From assembly GCF_021441885.1 (NCBI RefSeq), contig NZ_CP090438.1, forward strand, positions 1,178,001 to 1,242,000: DNA of 64,000 nt, given 5' to 3'. Position numbers and translations under genes: made by a program. This document shows, in pieces, positions 1 through 8,515 of the stretch. The notes under the pieces were generated by a model, which saw only the letters and a list, made by a program, of their open reading frames with translations, was not told where the DNA came from and did no database searches. The stretch comes from Vibrio maritimus. Its GTDB lineage: Bacteria > Pseudomonadota > Gammaproteobacteria > Enterobacterales > Vibrionaceae. The first letter of the stretch is position 1; every line of letters begins with the position of its first letter.

Positions 1-543
1 ATTCCTTCTCTTCTTGCTCGTAAATACGATGCAATCATCGCAGCGATGTCTATCACTGAAGAACGTAAGAAGAAAGTTGACTTCACTGGTAAGTACGCTC
101 AAATCCCTAACAAATTCATCGCTAAGAAAGGCGCAGGTCTAGACTTCGACAACCTAAGCGGTGCGAAGATCGGTGTACAACGTGCGACTACTCACGACAA
201 ATACCTAACTGATAACTACGGCGATCAAGTAGAAATCGTACGTTACGGTTCTTTCGACGAAGCGTACCTTGACCTAGCAAACGGCCGTATCGCAGCAGTA
301 CTTGGTGACGCATCAGCTCTAGAAGAGGGTGTGATCAACAAAGACGGCGGCGATGCATACGAGTTTGTTGGTCCTTCTCTAACTGATGCGAAATGGTTCG
401 GTGAAGGTATGGGTATTGCAGTACGTAAGCAAGACAAAGACCTAACGAAGCAACTTGACGCTGCAATCACTTCACTACGTGCAAGTGGCAAGTACGACGA
501 GATTGCGTCTAAGTACTTTAACTACGACGTTTACGGTCAATAA
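1..543 (+). CDS. Amino-acid ABC transporter substrate-binding protein, 5' truncated
   Basis: The frame is open from the first base, so this is the C-terminal ~180 residues of a longer protein whose start lies outside the window. The motif MSITEERKKKVDFT, preceded by LLARKYDAIIAA, is typical of the HisJ/ArtJ/ArgT group of family 3 solute-binding proteins, which bind arginine, lysine, ornithine or histidine in the periplasm. The end (SGKYDEIASKYFNYDVYG) is the usual last helix of the family. Two matching permease genes follow after a terminator, so this protein should deliver its ligand to that channel. The exact ligand cannot be read from the sequence. Confidence 0.9.
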   Translation: MPSLLARKYDAIIAAMSITEERKKKVDFTGKYAQIPNKFIAKKGAGLDFDNLSGAKIGVQRATTHDKYLTDNYGDQVEIVRYGSFDEAYLDLANGRIAAVLGDASALEEGVINKDGGDAYEFVGPSLTDAKWFGEGMGIAVRKQDKDLTKQLDAAITSLRASGKYDEIASKYFNYDVYGQ

Positions 544-567
544 TCTGATCGCTGAATGAAAACACGA

Positions 568-595
568 GGGCTTGAGCTAGTCTCAAGCCCTTTTT
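568..595 (+). terminator. Intrinsic terminator inside the transporter operon
   Basis: A perfect 9-bp stem, GGGCTTGAG pairing with CTCAAGCCC across a 5-nt loop, is followed by five T. It lies between the binding-protein gene and the permease genes. This is the usual way to make more binding protein than permease from one operon, with partial read-through. Confidence 0.85.
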
Positions 596-664
596 ACTAA
601 AAGGCGGGTCACAGGTCTTTTGGTAAGACTGACCAACAATTTTGCTGTGCTGTTGGAAGGAACT

Positions 665-1405
665 ATGCTCGATTTACAAGGATATGAAGCCTCAATTCTC
701 AAAGGGGCCGTACTCACTATAGAAGTGGCGGTGTTATCACTGATCCTCGCTATGGTGCTTGGTATGTTAGGTGCGCTTGCAAAATTAGCACCCTACAAAT
801 GGGCTCGCGCGATTGCGACCCTCTATACGACGATCATTCGAGGCATTCCAGACCTCGTGCTTATGATGCTGATCTTTTTCGGCGGACAGATTCTTCTCAA
901 CAACAGTTTGTACGCAACAAACGAGTGGTTGAATGAGTGGTTTGCTTCGAGCAACCCAAATCACGAATGGACATCTTACCTTCCAGACTACATTGATGTA
1001 TCGCCATTTATTGCTGGTGTACTGACAATTGGTTTCATCTTCGGTGCATACATGGCAGAGACTTTCCGTGGTGCGATCATGGCCGTGGATAAGGGTGAAA
1101 TGGAAGCGGCAAAAGCTTACGGTATGAGTTCAACGTTAGCGTTTCGTCGAATCTTGCTTCCGCAAATGATTCGTCATGCTCTACCAGGGTTTGGTAACAA
1201 CTGGTTAGTACTGCTCAAGACAACCGCACTAGTGTCAATTATTGGCTTGGAAGATATGGTACGTATGAGCTCTCTAGCCGCAGGTACGACTAAGATGCCA
1301 TTTACCTTTTACATGGCGGTGTCCATTATCTTCTTGATCTTCACCAGTGTTTCAACCGGTTTACTTAAGCTTGTTGAACGCAAATTCAGTATTCATGTGA
1401 GGTAA
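665..1405 (+). CDS. hisQ: Amino-acid ABC transporter permease, HisQ family
   Basis: Inner-membrane permease of a basic amino-acid ABC importer. The stretch YTTIIRGIPDLVLMMLIFFG, the EAA loop (GEMEAAKAYGMSSTLAFRRI LLPQ region) and FGNNWLVLLKTTALVSIIG match HisQ closely. About five hydrophobic helices are visible. The start is taken as ATG 665 (MLDLQGYEAS), which has GGAAGG just upstream and matches the HisQ N-terminus; a TTG 45 nt earlier would add residues the family lacks. The next gene, its partner permease, starts 3 nt after the stop. The ATPase gene is not in the window. Confidence 0.9.
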   Translation: MLDLQGYEASILKGAVLTIEVAVLSLILAMVLGMLGALAKLAPYKWARAIATLYTTIIRGIPDLVLMMLIFFGGQILLNNSLYATNEWLNEWFASSNPNHEWTSYLPDYIDVSPFIAGVLTIGFIFGAYMAETFRGAIMAVDKGEMEAAKAYGMSSTLAFRRILLPQMIRHALPGFGNNWLVLLKTTALVSIIGLEDMVRMSSLAAGTTKMPFTFYMAVSIIFLIFTSVSTGLLKLVERKFSIHVR

Positions 1406-1408
1406 GCT

Positions 1409-2089
1409 ATGGATTTTTCACTGATTATAGATAGCTTACCCATCTACTTCGATGGCTTGTGGACGACGATGTGGTTAGTCGCGACCGCTCTAATTATTGG
1501 TCTGTGTGTAGCGATACCACTAGCAGTTGCTCGTAATAGCACCAATTACCTGTTTAGTTTACCGTCGTGGGGCTTTATCTACTTTTTCCGTGGCACGCCA
1601 TTGCTGGTACAGCTTTACCTTATTTACTACGGTATGGATCAGTTTTTCCCAGTTAAAGATACACTTTGGGAGAACGCTTGGTTCTGTGCACTGGTGGCGT
1701 TTGTTCTCAATACCTCAGCGTATACCGCAGAGATCATACGCGGCGCGATTAACGGATTACCAAAAGGTGAAGTTGAAGCCGCAAAAGCATTTGGCATGAG
1801 CACATGGAAAACCTATCGTCGCATCATACTTCCTTCTGCGCTCAGAAGGGCACTACCAGCCTACAGTAATGAAGTAATTTTCATGCTTCATGGCTCTGCT
1901 GTAGCGGGTATTGTCACCATAATGGATTTGACTGGTGCTGCGCGACTCGTGAACTCGCGATACTACGCACCCTTTGAGTCGTTCCTAGCGGCAGGCCTGT
2001 TCTATATGGCACTGACATTCATAATACTGTGGTGCTTCAAGAAAGCCGAGAAGCGGTTCCTTGCTTATCTAAGGCCATTAAACGGATAA
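1409..2089 (+). CDS. hisM: Amino-acid ABC transporter permease, HisM family
   Basis: Second permease subunit, pairing with the preceding HisQ-like protein to form the membrane channel. Diagnostic stretches are FIYFFRGTPLLVQLYLIYYG, the EAA loop GEVEAAKAFGMSTWKTYRRI and LPAYSNEVIFMLHGSAVAG, all close to HisM. The length of 226 residues is normal. It is translationally coupled to hisQ (3-nt gap) and ends just before a strong terminator, so it is the last gene of the operon. Histidine, arginine or ornithine are all possible substrates. Confidence 0.9.
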   Translation: MDFSLIIDSLPIYFDGLWTTMWLVATALIIGLCVAIPLAVARNSTNYLFSLPSWGFIYFFRGTPLLVQLYLIYYGMDQFFPVKDTLWENAWFCALVAFVLNTSAYTAEIIRGAINGLPKGEVEAAKAFGMSTWKTYRRIILPSALRRALPAYSNEVIFMLHGSAVAGIVTIMDLTGAARLVNSRYYAPFESFLAAGLFYMALTFIILWCFKKAEKRFLAYLRPLNG

Positions 2090-2093
2090 AACA

Positions 2094-2120
2094 AACCCCC
2101 TCCAAAGCGAGGGGGTTTTT
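2094..2120 (+). terminator. Intrinsic terminator of the his/art-type operon
   Basis: AACCCCCTC pairs with GAGGGGGTT around a 6-nt loop, with a T run at the 3' side. It starts 5 nt after the stop of the HisM-like gene. Confidence 0.9.
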
Positions 2121-2170
2121 CGTTGTAGCAATGAAAACGAACCAATCATGGCTCCATTGAGAGAGTTAAA

Positions 2171-2374
2171 TCACATGTAAATAGAGCAGTAATTTGGAAG
2201 CTCTTGGCCACGTCGCTTAGCTAGCTGGCAGTTGCGCCTATCGTTGTGCTCGCCTGCATTACTGTTTAGCGTCGGTGGTGTGATGATAGTACTGTCAAAG
2301 GTATCGCTGCTAGCGTTTGCAGTACCCATTGCGAAAACAAGGCTCATTGCGCCTATAAATAATTTCACTTTCAT
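2171..2374 (-). CDS. Small exported protein of unknown function
   Basis: A 67-residue product starting MKVKLFIGAMSLVFAMGTANA, a clear Sec signal peptide with an ANA cleavage site. The mature chain is about 46 residues, polar, with two cysteines (RRNCQLAKRR and PNYCSIYM) that could form a disulfide in the periplasm. ATG 2374 is chosen because GAGAGGA lies 6 nt upstream; an upstream TTG gives five extra residues before the signal peptide and is less likely. I do not recognise the family. It is a stand-alone gene convergent with the his-type operon, with a long AT-rich region upstream. Confidence 0.65.
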   Translation of the reverse strand: MKVKLFIGAMSLVFAMGTANASSDTFDSTIITPPTLNSNAGEHNDRRNCQLAKRRGQELPNYCSIYM

Positions 2375-3058
2375 TCGACATCCTCTCAAATCAATTAAGC
2401 CTCGAAAAGGCTACTTAAAATCTAGCTCACTAAAACCGAGCCGTCTAGTTTGACCATTGCCATAACTTTTAGCCAGCCTTGTATACGAGTATCTCGCTCG
2501 AAACCGATCATTTAAAGCTGAATTAAATGAAGCTGGGAAATAAAAACGCAATGGAATTAAGTCAAAATGGCCATATAAAAGCGAATCAAAAAATATAAAC
2601 AGCCCAAATTTTGTTCGAAAGATCACATTGTTTATATTTTTTTAATCCAATAATTATTCGCTATTTTAACTAGTGATGAATTTCCAAAATATCACCACGC
2701 TGATTTATTGTTGATTATTTGACCTTATGTTAAAAAATTCTGTAGATGTGTCTGTTTATAACATAATGAGCGGGTATGTTGCTATGATGTTATATGTCAA
2801 TTGTAGGGTTTTAAGTAGGATTTATCGCCAGATAGATGTAAAAATCGTCGTTTTCATGCCAAATGTTAACTTTTGACTGGTGTTATTCATCTGTCATTTT
2901 TATTGTCTGCTGTCTTGTATAATTATTCACTTTTGCTGTGTTTTGTATGACTATTGTTCTAGCCAGTTTCATATTGACCTAAAAAAACATAAAAATTAGT
3001 ATTTCATTGCGGTCCAGGGTTGGACCACAATGGATTGATAATTAATAAAGTGAATTAT
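2375..3058. other. Long AT-rich intergenic region upstream of the porin
   Basis: About 680 bases with no convincing gene. It separates the divergent small exported-protein gene from the porin gene and must contain both promoters. The AT-richness over 2500-3000 and the length are typical of heavily regulated Vibrio porin genes, but I cannot name individual regulator sites apart from the inverted repeat listed separately. An sRNA could be hidden here; nothing in the sequence proves it. Confidence 0.5.
3011..3026. promoter_or_regulatory. Inverted repeat in the porin leader
   Basis: GGTCCA-GGGT-TGGACC is a perfect 6+6 repeat. It extends to 9 bp per arm with one mismatch and is centred about 40 nt before the porin start codon. 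It could be an mRNA hairpin in the 5' untranslated region or an operator. No T run follows, so it is not a terminator. Confidence 0.5.
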
Positions 3059-4090
3059 ATGAAAAAGACATTATTGGCAGTGGTATTGCCGACTCTATTT
3101 GTTACAGGTGCAAACGCAGCAGAAATATTCAAATCTGAAGAAGGTTCTGCAGAATTCTATGGTCAGATTCGTACTGAATTAACAAGTGTTAATGATTCAG
3201 AAACGGACACACGTACTACGAAGCTAAATACATCTGGTTCTCGTGGTGGTATCAACGCTAAATACAATGTTAGCGATGATCTATACGTTCACGGTCTAGT
3301 TGAATTTGGTCTACCAGGCAACGGTGAAGTTGCAGGTCGTCTGCACTACGCAGGTTTCGGCGGTGACTGGGGTAAAGTATCTCTAGGTCGTCAATACACG
3401 ACTCAGGATGATTTCTACGGTGCAGATTTCTCTTACTGGTTTGGCGGTTCAGGTATTCGTTACCTAGCGAGTGCTTCGTTCAAACACGACAACTACATTA
3501 AGTACGCGTTTGACGGTGAAAACTTCTCTATCGGCGCAGGTTACGGCCTAGATGAGAACAACTCAGCGCCAAGCACCGCTCAGCTTTTCGGTAGCGCAAA
3601 CTTTGGTGACTTTGACTTTATTCTAGGTGGTGCAACGGATAAGGACGAAGAGTCTGGCGTTGGTAAACTAGAATCAACAGCATACACTGGTTCTGTAGGT
3701 TATACGTTTGAGAAATCTTATGTTCAAGCAACTTACTACAACGCAGAGTACAAAAACCAAGTACTAAAAATCAAAGAAGACGCGTTCAGCGTAGCGGCTA
3801 ACTACGATATCCAAGACAATGCTACTATTTATGCTGGTTTTGAATACGTTAAGCACGATGCACTTGATGAGCTTCTTGCAATCGGTGTAACGAACGCATC
3901 TGACAACAGTAAAAACCTATACGCTGGTATCGTATATCACCTAAACAGCTGGTCTCGTATCTGGATTGAAGGTCAATACGCTGACGGTACAACGCTAGGT
4001 GGTTACTCTAAGGGCGCTGACAAAGAATTTGAAGCACAAATCGTTGATGGTGACTTCAATGGTGCGGTTGGTTTCCGCGTATACTGGTAA
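3059..4090 (+). CDS. Outer-membrane porin (general Gram-negative porin family)
   Basis: A 343-residue trimeric-type porin. The signal peptide MKKTLLAVVLPTLFVTGANA is followed by the mature start AEIFKSEEGSAEFYGQIRTE. Alternating aromatic/hydrophobic strands, the GKVSLGRQYT segment and a C-terminal tryptophan (GFRVYW) fit a 16-stranded barrel recognised by the Bam machinery. ATG 3059 is preferred to an upstream in-frame start because it begins exactly at the signal peptide. Codon use is strongly biased, suggesting high expression. It resembles OmpU/OmpL-type Vibrio porins but I cannot say which. It sits alone between a long regulatory leader and a terminator. Confidence 0.9.
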   Translation: MKKTLLAVVLPTLFVTGANAAEIFKSEEGSAEFYGQIRTELTSVNDSETDTRTTKLNTSGSRGGINAKYNVSDDLYVHGLVEFGLPGNGEVAGRLHYAGFGGDWGKVSLGRQYTTQDDFYGADFSYWFGGSGIRYLASASFKHDNYIKYAFDGENFSIGAGYGLDENNSAPSTAQLFGSANFGDFDFILGGATDKDEESGVGKLESTAYTGSVGYTFEKSYVQATYYNAEYKNQVLKIKEDAFSVAANYDIQDNATIYAGFEYVKHDALDELLAIGVTNASDNSKNLYAGIVYHLNSWSRIWIEGQYADGTTLGGYSKGADKEFEAQIVDGDFNGAVGFRVYW

Positions 4091-4126
4091 TAACCCAGCA
4101 AAACGTCTTTAAATCTCATATTTAAT

Positions 4127-4156
4127 AAGAAGGCCGACACTGTCCGGCCTTCTTTC
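4127..4156 (+). terminator. Intrinsic terminator after the porin gene (probably bidirectional)
   Basis: AAGAAGGCCG pairs with CGGCCTTCTT around an 8-nt loop and is followed by T-rich sequence. It lies between the convergent porin and xthA genes and can serve both. Confidence 0.85.
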
Positions 4157-4198
4157 TATTTATTGAAAACCAATTAATTCGAAAGAATAAATTGGCTA

Positions 4199-5005
4199 TT
4201 AATTGAACGTTGACCAAATCGGAGCGTGATCAGAAGGCTTTTCAATACCGCGCAGTTCATAATCAACATCAGATTCAATGCATTTTTCCGCAAGCTTAGG
4301 CGTCGCCAAAATAACATCAATACGTAGTCCGCGGTTATCGTCAAAGCCACGAGAGCGATAATCAAACCACGAGAATTTGTCGTCGACATCTGGGTGAAGT
4401 TTACGGAAGGTGTCAGCAAAACCCCAATCAAGTAGTGTCTTTAACCACTCGCGCTCTTCAGGTTGGAATGAACATTTACCTGTTTTCAGCCAGCGTTTAC
4501 GGTTTGGCTCACCAATACCGATGTCTAAGTCGATAGGGCTGATGTTGATGTCACCCATTACAATGACTTGCTCATCATTGGTATGGTGCTCGTTAAGGTA
4601 CGTCATCAAGTCTTGGTAGAACTCACGCTTGTAAGGGTACTTAGTCTCGTGGGCGATATTGTCACCTTGAGGGAAGTAGCCGTTAAGTACCGTCACCTTT
4701 TCGCCGTTGTCATCTTCAAACGTCGCCATGATCATTCGCTTCTGATGGTCTTCATTGTCAGTGGGAAAACCTTTTTGAACTGAGATAGGTTCTTTCTTGC
4801 AAAGCATGGCTACACCGTAGTGCGCCTTTTGACCATGGAAGTAGACTTTGTAGCCCATCTCTTCGACGGCTTCGACCGGGAAGGCTTCATCGTGAACTTT
4901 GATTTCTTGTAGACCAATGACATCCGGTTGATGCTTGTCGATAAGAGCTTGTAGTTGATGCAGACGCGCACGCAGACCATTGATATTAAAGCTGATGACT
5001 TTCAT
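4199..5005 (-). CDS. xthA: Exodeoxyribonuclease III (AP endonuclease)
   Basis: 268 residues, the normal length for ExoIII. It cleaves abasic sites and removes 3' blocking groups in base-excision repair. Catalytic motifs of the EEP nuclease superfamily are in order: FNINGLRAR at the N-terminus (Asn7), LQEIK (metal-binding Glu34), NGYFPQG (Tyr near 109), MGDINISP (Asp/Asn near 151-153), and SDHAPIW at the C-terminus with the catalytic His. It is divergent from the chemoreceptor gene and convergent with the porin. Confidence 0.97.
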   Translation of the reverse strand: MKVISFNINGLRARLHQLQALIDKHQPDVIGLQEIKVHDEAFPVEAVEEMGYKVYFHGQKAHYGVAMLCKKEPISVQKGFPTDNEDHQKRMIMATFEDDNGEKVTVLNGYFPQGDNIAHETKYPYKREFYQDLMTYLNEHHTNDEQVIVMGDINISPIDLDIGIGEPNRKRWLKTGKCSFQPEEREWLKTLLDWGFADTFRKLHPDVDDKFSWFDYRSRGFDDNRGLRIDVILATPKLAEKCIESDVDYELRGIEKPSDHAPIWSTFN

Positions 5006-5205
5006 TTCTCACTAATCCTGTGATTTTTAAAATCGAAAGCAAAATACTAGCACTGTGTCTCAATTACATCCATCTATAACCCCAAGTTAGGGCAGATCTG
5101 GGTTGAGCGAAAGATGTAAAAATGATGTAATAAAACGCTCAATAATTACGACTTCTGGTCGATATAAAAACAATATGTGCTCTCTGTTTGCTAAAAGGAT
5201 GTACT

Positions 5206-7323
5206 ATGCGAACTCTCTCCGTGCAGTGGAAAATCACGGTACTGGCAGGCTGCTGCTTGCTGTTTACCTCTATCGCTTTAATAGGCTTTTCTCTTTATAA
5301 CGCCGTCAATAGCCAGCAATCTATACAAGCGATGAGCTCTCAATCGGTTTCCGAAAAATCACAGTCGCTTTTAGAAGCTCAGGCTGAGATTAACGCTCGT
5401 GAAGTCAAAGCCTACTTTGATGAAGCGGTGTACCGTGCCGAGATGCTAATAGCCAACGCTAAGTTTCAGAAATACAACGCTGAAGAGAACTTCCTGCCAA
5501 GTGAAGACTTGCGTTTAGCGCTGGATGAAATGATGCGCCAAGCGGTGATTCAGTTTCCTTCGATTCAAGGTGCCTATCTGGTATTCAAGCCAAACATGCT
5601 TGATGGCGAAGATGGTAACTACCAAGGCGCTGATTACGTAGGCTCCAATGAGCAAGGGCAGTTTGCGACCTACTGGCAAATGTCTGCAACAGGCGAGAAC
5701 GCAGTGCGAACTGTGTTATCTAAATCAATGCAAGATGCGATGGAAAACGGCGAACGTTTCTATTGCCCACTTGCGACTGAATCTGCCTGTGTGAGCACAC
5801 CACGCCTCAGTCAGGTCGGTGAAGTTCAGCATCTCACGTCTTCACTTTCTATTCCTATCGAAGTCGACAGCATCATTATTGGTTTCTTGGGGATTGACCT
5901 ACAGCTTACTGGACTTGCCAAAACGGTAATGGACTCTGACTCAAGCCTATTCAGTGGTGACGGTCATGTGAACATCATCAGTTTGGATGAGAGCGTTATC
6001 GCCAGTGACGATACAAGCGTTCTTGCTGGCTCTCGTTACCAAAGCAAAGTTCTCTCTCAAGACCAAATTACCGATCTCATGTTCGGAGAAGAAGCAGCAA
6101 CGCTTTGGAGTGCGGACAATCAGTGGTTAACCGTGTTTAACCCCGTTAAGATCGCCAACCAGACCTGGGGTGTGTTCTTTGATATGCCGCGCGAAAGCGT
6201 GTTGAGTGATGCGATCACTTTAGATCGAATCATTTCACAACAGCTAAGCGACGGTATTGTATTCGAGATTATCGTTGGCTCTGGCTTTGTTGTGGTCGGT
6301 CTTATCATTATTAGTGTGATGTCATCACGCCTAGTGAAGCCAATTCGAGAAGTGGTAACCCGACTTGAAGATATTGCTAGTGGTGAAGGTGACCTGACCC
6401 AGCGTCTAGATGTGAAATCGAAGGATGAAATCGGACAGCTTGCCGAGCAGTTTAACGCCTTCTTAAGTAAGCTTCAGACCACCATTCAGCAAGTTGCTAA
6501 GACCACAGAACAAATTAGTGGCACTGCAGAATCTGCTAGCCGCACTGCAATGGCGACTCGCGAAAGCAGCGAAGCACAGTTTAGAGAAGTGGACTTAGTC
6601 GCAACAGCTTCTGAAGAGATGACGCAAACAGCATCTCTCGTTGTGCAAAACGCGGAGGTTGCAGTAGAGGCAGCCTCTTCTGCGAACGAATCCGCGAGCC
6701 ACGGTCAAGAAGTCGCGGAGCTGTCAGCTCACGAGATGGTTCGCTTGGTTGAGCAGATGAAGATGACGGTACCGGTCGTTGAAGAACTGGCGCAGAACAA
6801 CGCAAACATCACAGAGATCTTGTCGGTAATTGAAGGGATCTCCGAGCAAACTAACTTACTCGCTCTTAATGCGGCGATTGAAGCGGCTCGAGCGGGCGAG
6901 CAAGGTCGAGGTTTTGCCGTGGTTGCTGATGAGGTTCGAAGTCTAGCAAGTCGCACGCAAGATTCTGTAGGTGAGATCCAGCAGGTAATTGAGCGAGTGC
7001 AAAAAGGCACAGCAGATGTTGTCGCCGCCATGCAAGAGAGCTCTAACCTTGCGGATTCGACAGCAGACCATGTTCAACAAGCCGTCGCTGCGCTGAGCCG
7101 AATTTTCGAGTCCATCTCAGCCATTAATGATATGAACTCTCAGATTGTTAAGGCAGCAGAAGAGCAGCAATCAGTTTCTTCGGAAGTGAATCAAAATGTC
7201 AGCAACATTCGAGATTTGAGTGCGAAGATCCTCGAAAATGCCGGTGACGCAGAGAAAGTAGGGCAGGAGATCAATGCGCTATCTGATACGCAGCAAACAC
7301 TGATGAATCAATTCAAAGTCTAA
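5206..7323 (+). CDS. Methyl-accepting chemotaxis protein with periplasmic Cache-type sensor
   Basis: 705-residue chemoreceptor. Order: short cytoplasmic tail, TM1 (about 12-32), a ~290-residue periplasmic region of the double-Cache type, TM2 (about 350-370), HAMP (RLVKPIREVVTRLEDIASGE), then the signalling domain. The hairpin tip EGISEQTNLLALNAAIEAAR and GRGFAVVADEVRSLA is the conserved contact for CheA/CheW. ATG 5206 is chosen because AAAAGGA lies 7 nt upstream; an ATG-like start 18 nt earlier overlaps that site. It is a single-gene unit ending in a terminator. The ligand is unknown; the Cache fold often binds amino acids or carboxylates. Confidence 0.93.
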   Translation: MRTLSVQWKITVLAGCCLLFTSIALIGFSLYNAVNSQQSIQAMSSQSVSEKSQSLLEAQAEINAREVKAYFDEAVYRAEMLIANAKFQKYNAEENFLPSEDLRLALDEMMRQAVIQFPSIQGAYLVFKPNMLDGEDGNYQGADYVGSNEQGQFATYWQMSATGENAVRTVLSKSMQDAMENGERFYCPLATESACVSTPRLSQVGEVQHLTSSLSIPIEVDSIIIGFLGIDLQLTGLAKTVMDSDSSLFSGDGHVNIISLDESVIASDDTSVLAGSRYQSKVLSQDQITDLMFGEEAATLWSADNQWLTVFNPVKIANQTWGVFFDMPRESVLSDAITLDRIISQQLSDGIVFEIIVGSGFVVVGLIIISVMSSRLVKPIREVVTRLEDIASGEGDLTQRLDVKSKDEIGQLAEQFNAFLSKLQTTIQQVAKTTEQISGTAESASRTAMATRESSEAQFREVDLVATASEEMTQTASLVVQNAEVAVEAASSANESASHGQEVAELSAHEMVRLVEQMKMTVPVVEELAQNNANITEILSVIEGISEQTNLLALNAAIEAARAGEQGRGFAVVADEVRSLASRTQDSVGEIQQVIERVQKGTADVVAAMQESSNLADSTADHVQQAVAALSRIFESISAINDMNSQIVKAAEEQQSVSSEVNQNVSNIRDLSAKILENAGDAEKVGQEINALSDTQQTLMNQFKV

Positions 7324-7350
7324 CGCTGGTTAAAGCCTAGGTTGAATATA

Positions 7351-7380
7351 AAAACGCGCTCCAATTTGGAGCGCGTTTTC
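7351..7380 (+). terminator. Intrinsic terminator of the chemoreceptor gene
   Basis: AAAACGCGCTCCAA is followed almost immediately by TTGGAGCGCGTTTT, a long perfect stem ending in T. It lies 28 nt after the stop codon. Confidence 0.9.
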
Positions 7381-7463
7381 TTTGGTAATTAAGTGCTTCG
7401 GTAGTAGCAGTATCGCCGATTGCTATGCTGGTCATGTAGAGCGTGTGACGGTTTGATAGCCCC

Positions 7464-7504
7464 AAAAAAAGAACTGAGCGCGTTCGGAAGAAGGCACTCA
7501 GTTC
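7464..7504 (-). terminator. Intrinsic terminator of the ATP-grasp operon
   Basis: On the minus strand GAACTGAG pairs with CTCAGTTC around an 18-nt loop and is followed by seven T. It lies 28 nt past the last gene of the three-gene minus-strand unit. Confidence 0.8.
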
Positions 7505-7531
7505 GTTGTTTCTATCTGCTGTGTAACGACG

Positions 7532-8512
7532 TTATTCGCTATCGCCAGAGGCGTGACCAAACATCTTAGCTGCGTACTCTACGCGTTCTTCTGGGCTTGG
7601 GTACTCGAACGGGTTTGGTTCACCGAGTGACTCGATATGTTGAAGCCTTGGTAGCAGACCACAGCCATTTGCGATCTGAATCGCAAGGCCAGGACGAGCA
7701 TTCAACTCAAGTACCATCGGACCTTCCTCTCTATCGAGTACCATGTCGGTACCCATGTAGCCAAGCCCAGTCATTTCATAGGCGCTTGAAGCGAGAGTGA
7801 GTAGTCGTTTCCAGTGTGGTACTGCTAGAGTAGCGAGCTCTTTGCCTGTATCTGGGTGAAGCGTGACCGGACGGTCAAATTGGACCGCTCGAACCGCTCT
7901 GCCGGTTGCGATATCGATCCCGACACCAACCGCACCTTGGTGAAGGTTTGCTTTACCATCGGATGCAGAGGTCGATAGACGCATCATCGCCATGACAGGG
8001 TAGCCCTGGAATACGATGATACGAACATCTGGCACACCTTCGAAACTAAAGCCGTCAAAACAGTCGTCAAACTTGATCAAGTTTTCTACGACGGCAACAT
8101 CGTTCTTACCACCGAGAGAAAACAGACCTGCCAGCGTGTTACTGATGTGGCGCTCAACGTCTTCTTTGTTGATGGTTGCTCCAGATGGTTTGGTGTACAC
8201 GCCATCTTTGTGGCTAACGACAACAAGAATGCCTTTACCGCCACTGCCTTGAGCAGGCTTAATCACAAACCCTGGCCACTCTTTGACCATGTTGTGGATG
8301 CGCTTCGCTTCCGCCTGGTTACTGACGACGCCGATAAGAGCTGGCGTGGTTGCGCCAGCTTTCTCTGCAATGATCTTGGTCTTTAGTTTGTCATCCACAA
8401 GTGGATACTTCGAGCGGTCATTGTACTTACCAATGTAACCATGGTTACGTTGGTTCATACCCATAATGCCGCGCTCACGAAGCTTAAAAGGACTGGTTAG
8501 CTTTCCAAGCAT
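7532..8512 (-). CDS. Alpha-L-glutamate ligase-like ATP-grasp protein (RimK-related)
   Basis: 326 residues with the ATP-grasp layout: GFVIKPAQGSGGKGILVV (ATP-binding Lys and glycine loop, about 95-112), PDVRIIVFQGYPVMAMMRLS, a late MGTDMVLDREEGPMVLELNARPGL (metal-binding Glu/Asn). This matches the RimK-related family annotated as alpha-L-glutamate ligase-like. It starts 3 nt after the stop of the transglutaminase/7TM gene and is the last gene of the unit. The family is known to co-occur with those two neighbours. The substrate to which an amino acid would be ligated is not established from the sequence. Confidence 0.88.
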   Translation of the reverse strand: MLGKLTSPFKLRERGIMGMNQRNHGYIGKYNDRSKYPLVDDKLKTKIIAEKAGATTPALIGVVSNQAEAKRIHNMVKEWPGFVIKPAQGSGGKGILVVVSHKDGVYTKPSGATINKEDVERHISNTLAGLFSLGGKNDVAVVENLIKFDDCFDGFSFEGVPDVRIIVFQGYPVMAMMRLSTSASDGKANLHQGAVGVGIDIATGRAVRAVQFDRPVTLHPDTGKELATLAVPHWKRLLTLASSAYEMTGLGYMGTDMVLDREEGPMVLELNARPGLAIQIANGCGLLPRLQHIESLGEPNPFEYPSPEERVEYAAKMFGHASGDSE

Positions 8513-8515
8513 AGA

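Noticed and set aside
4174..4431. 85-residue ORF overlapping xthA
   Set aside because: Lies on the same strand in another frame over the ExoIII C-terminus; clear shadow.
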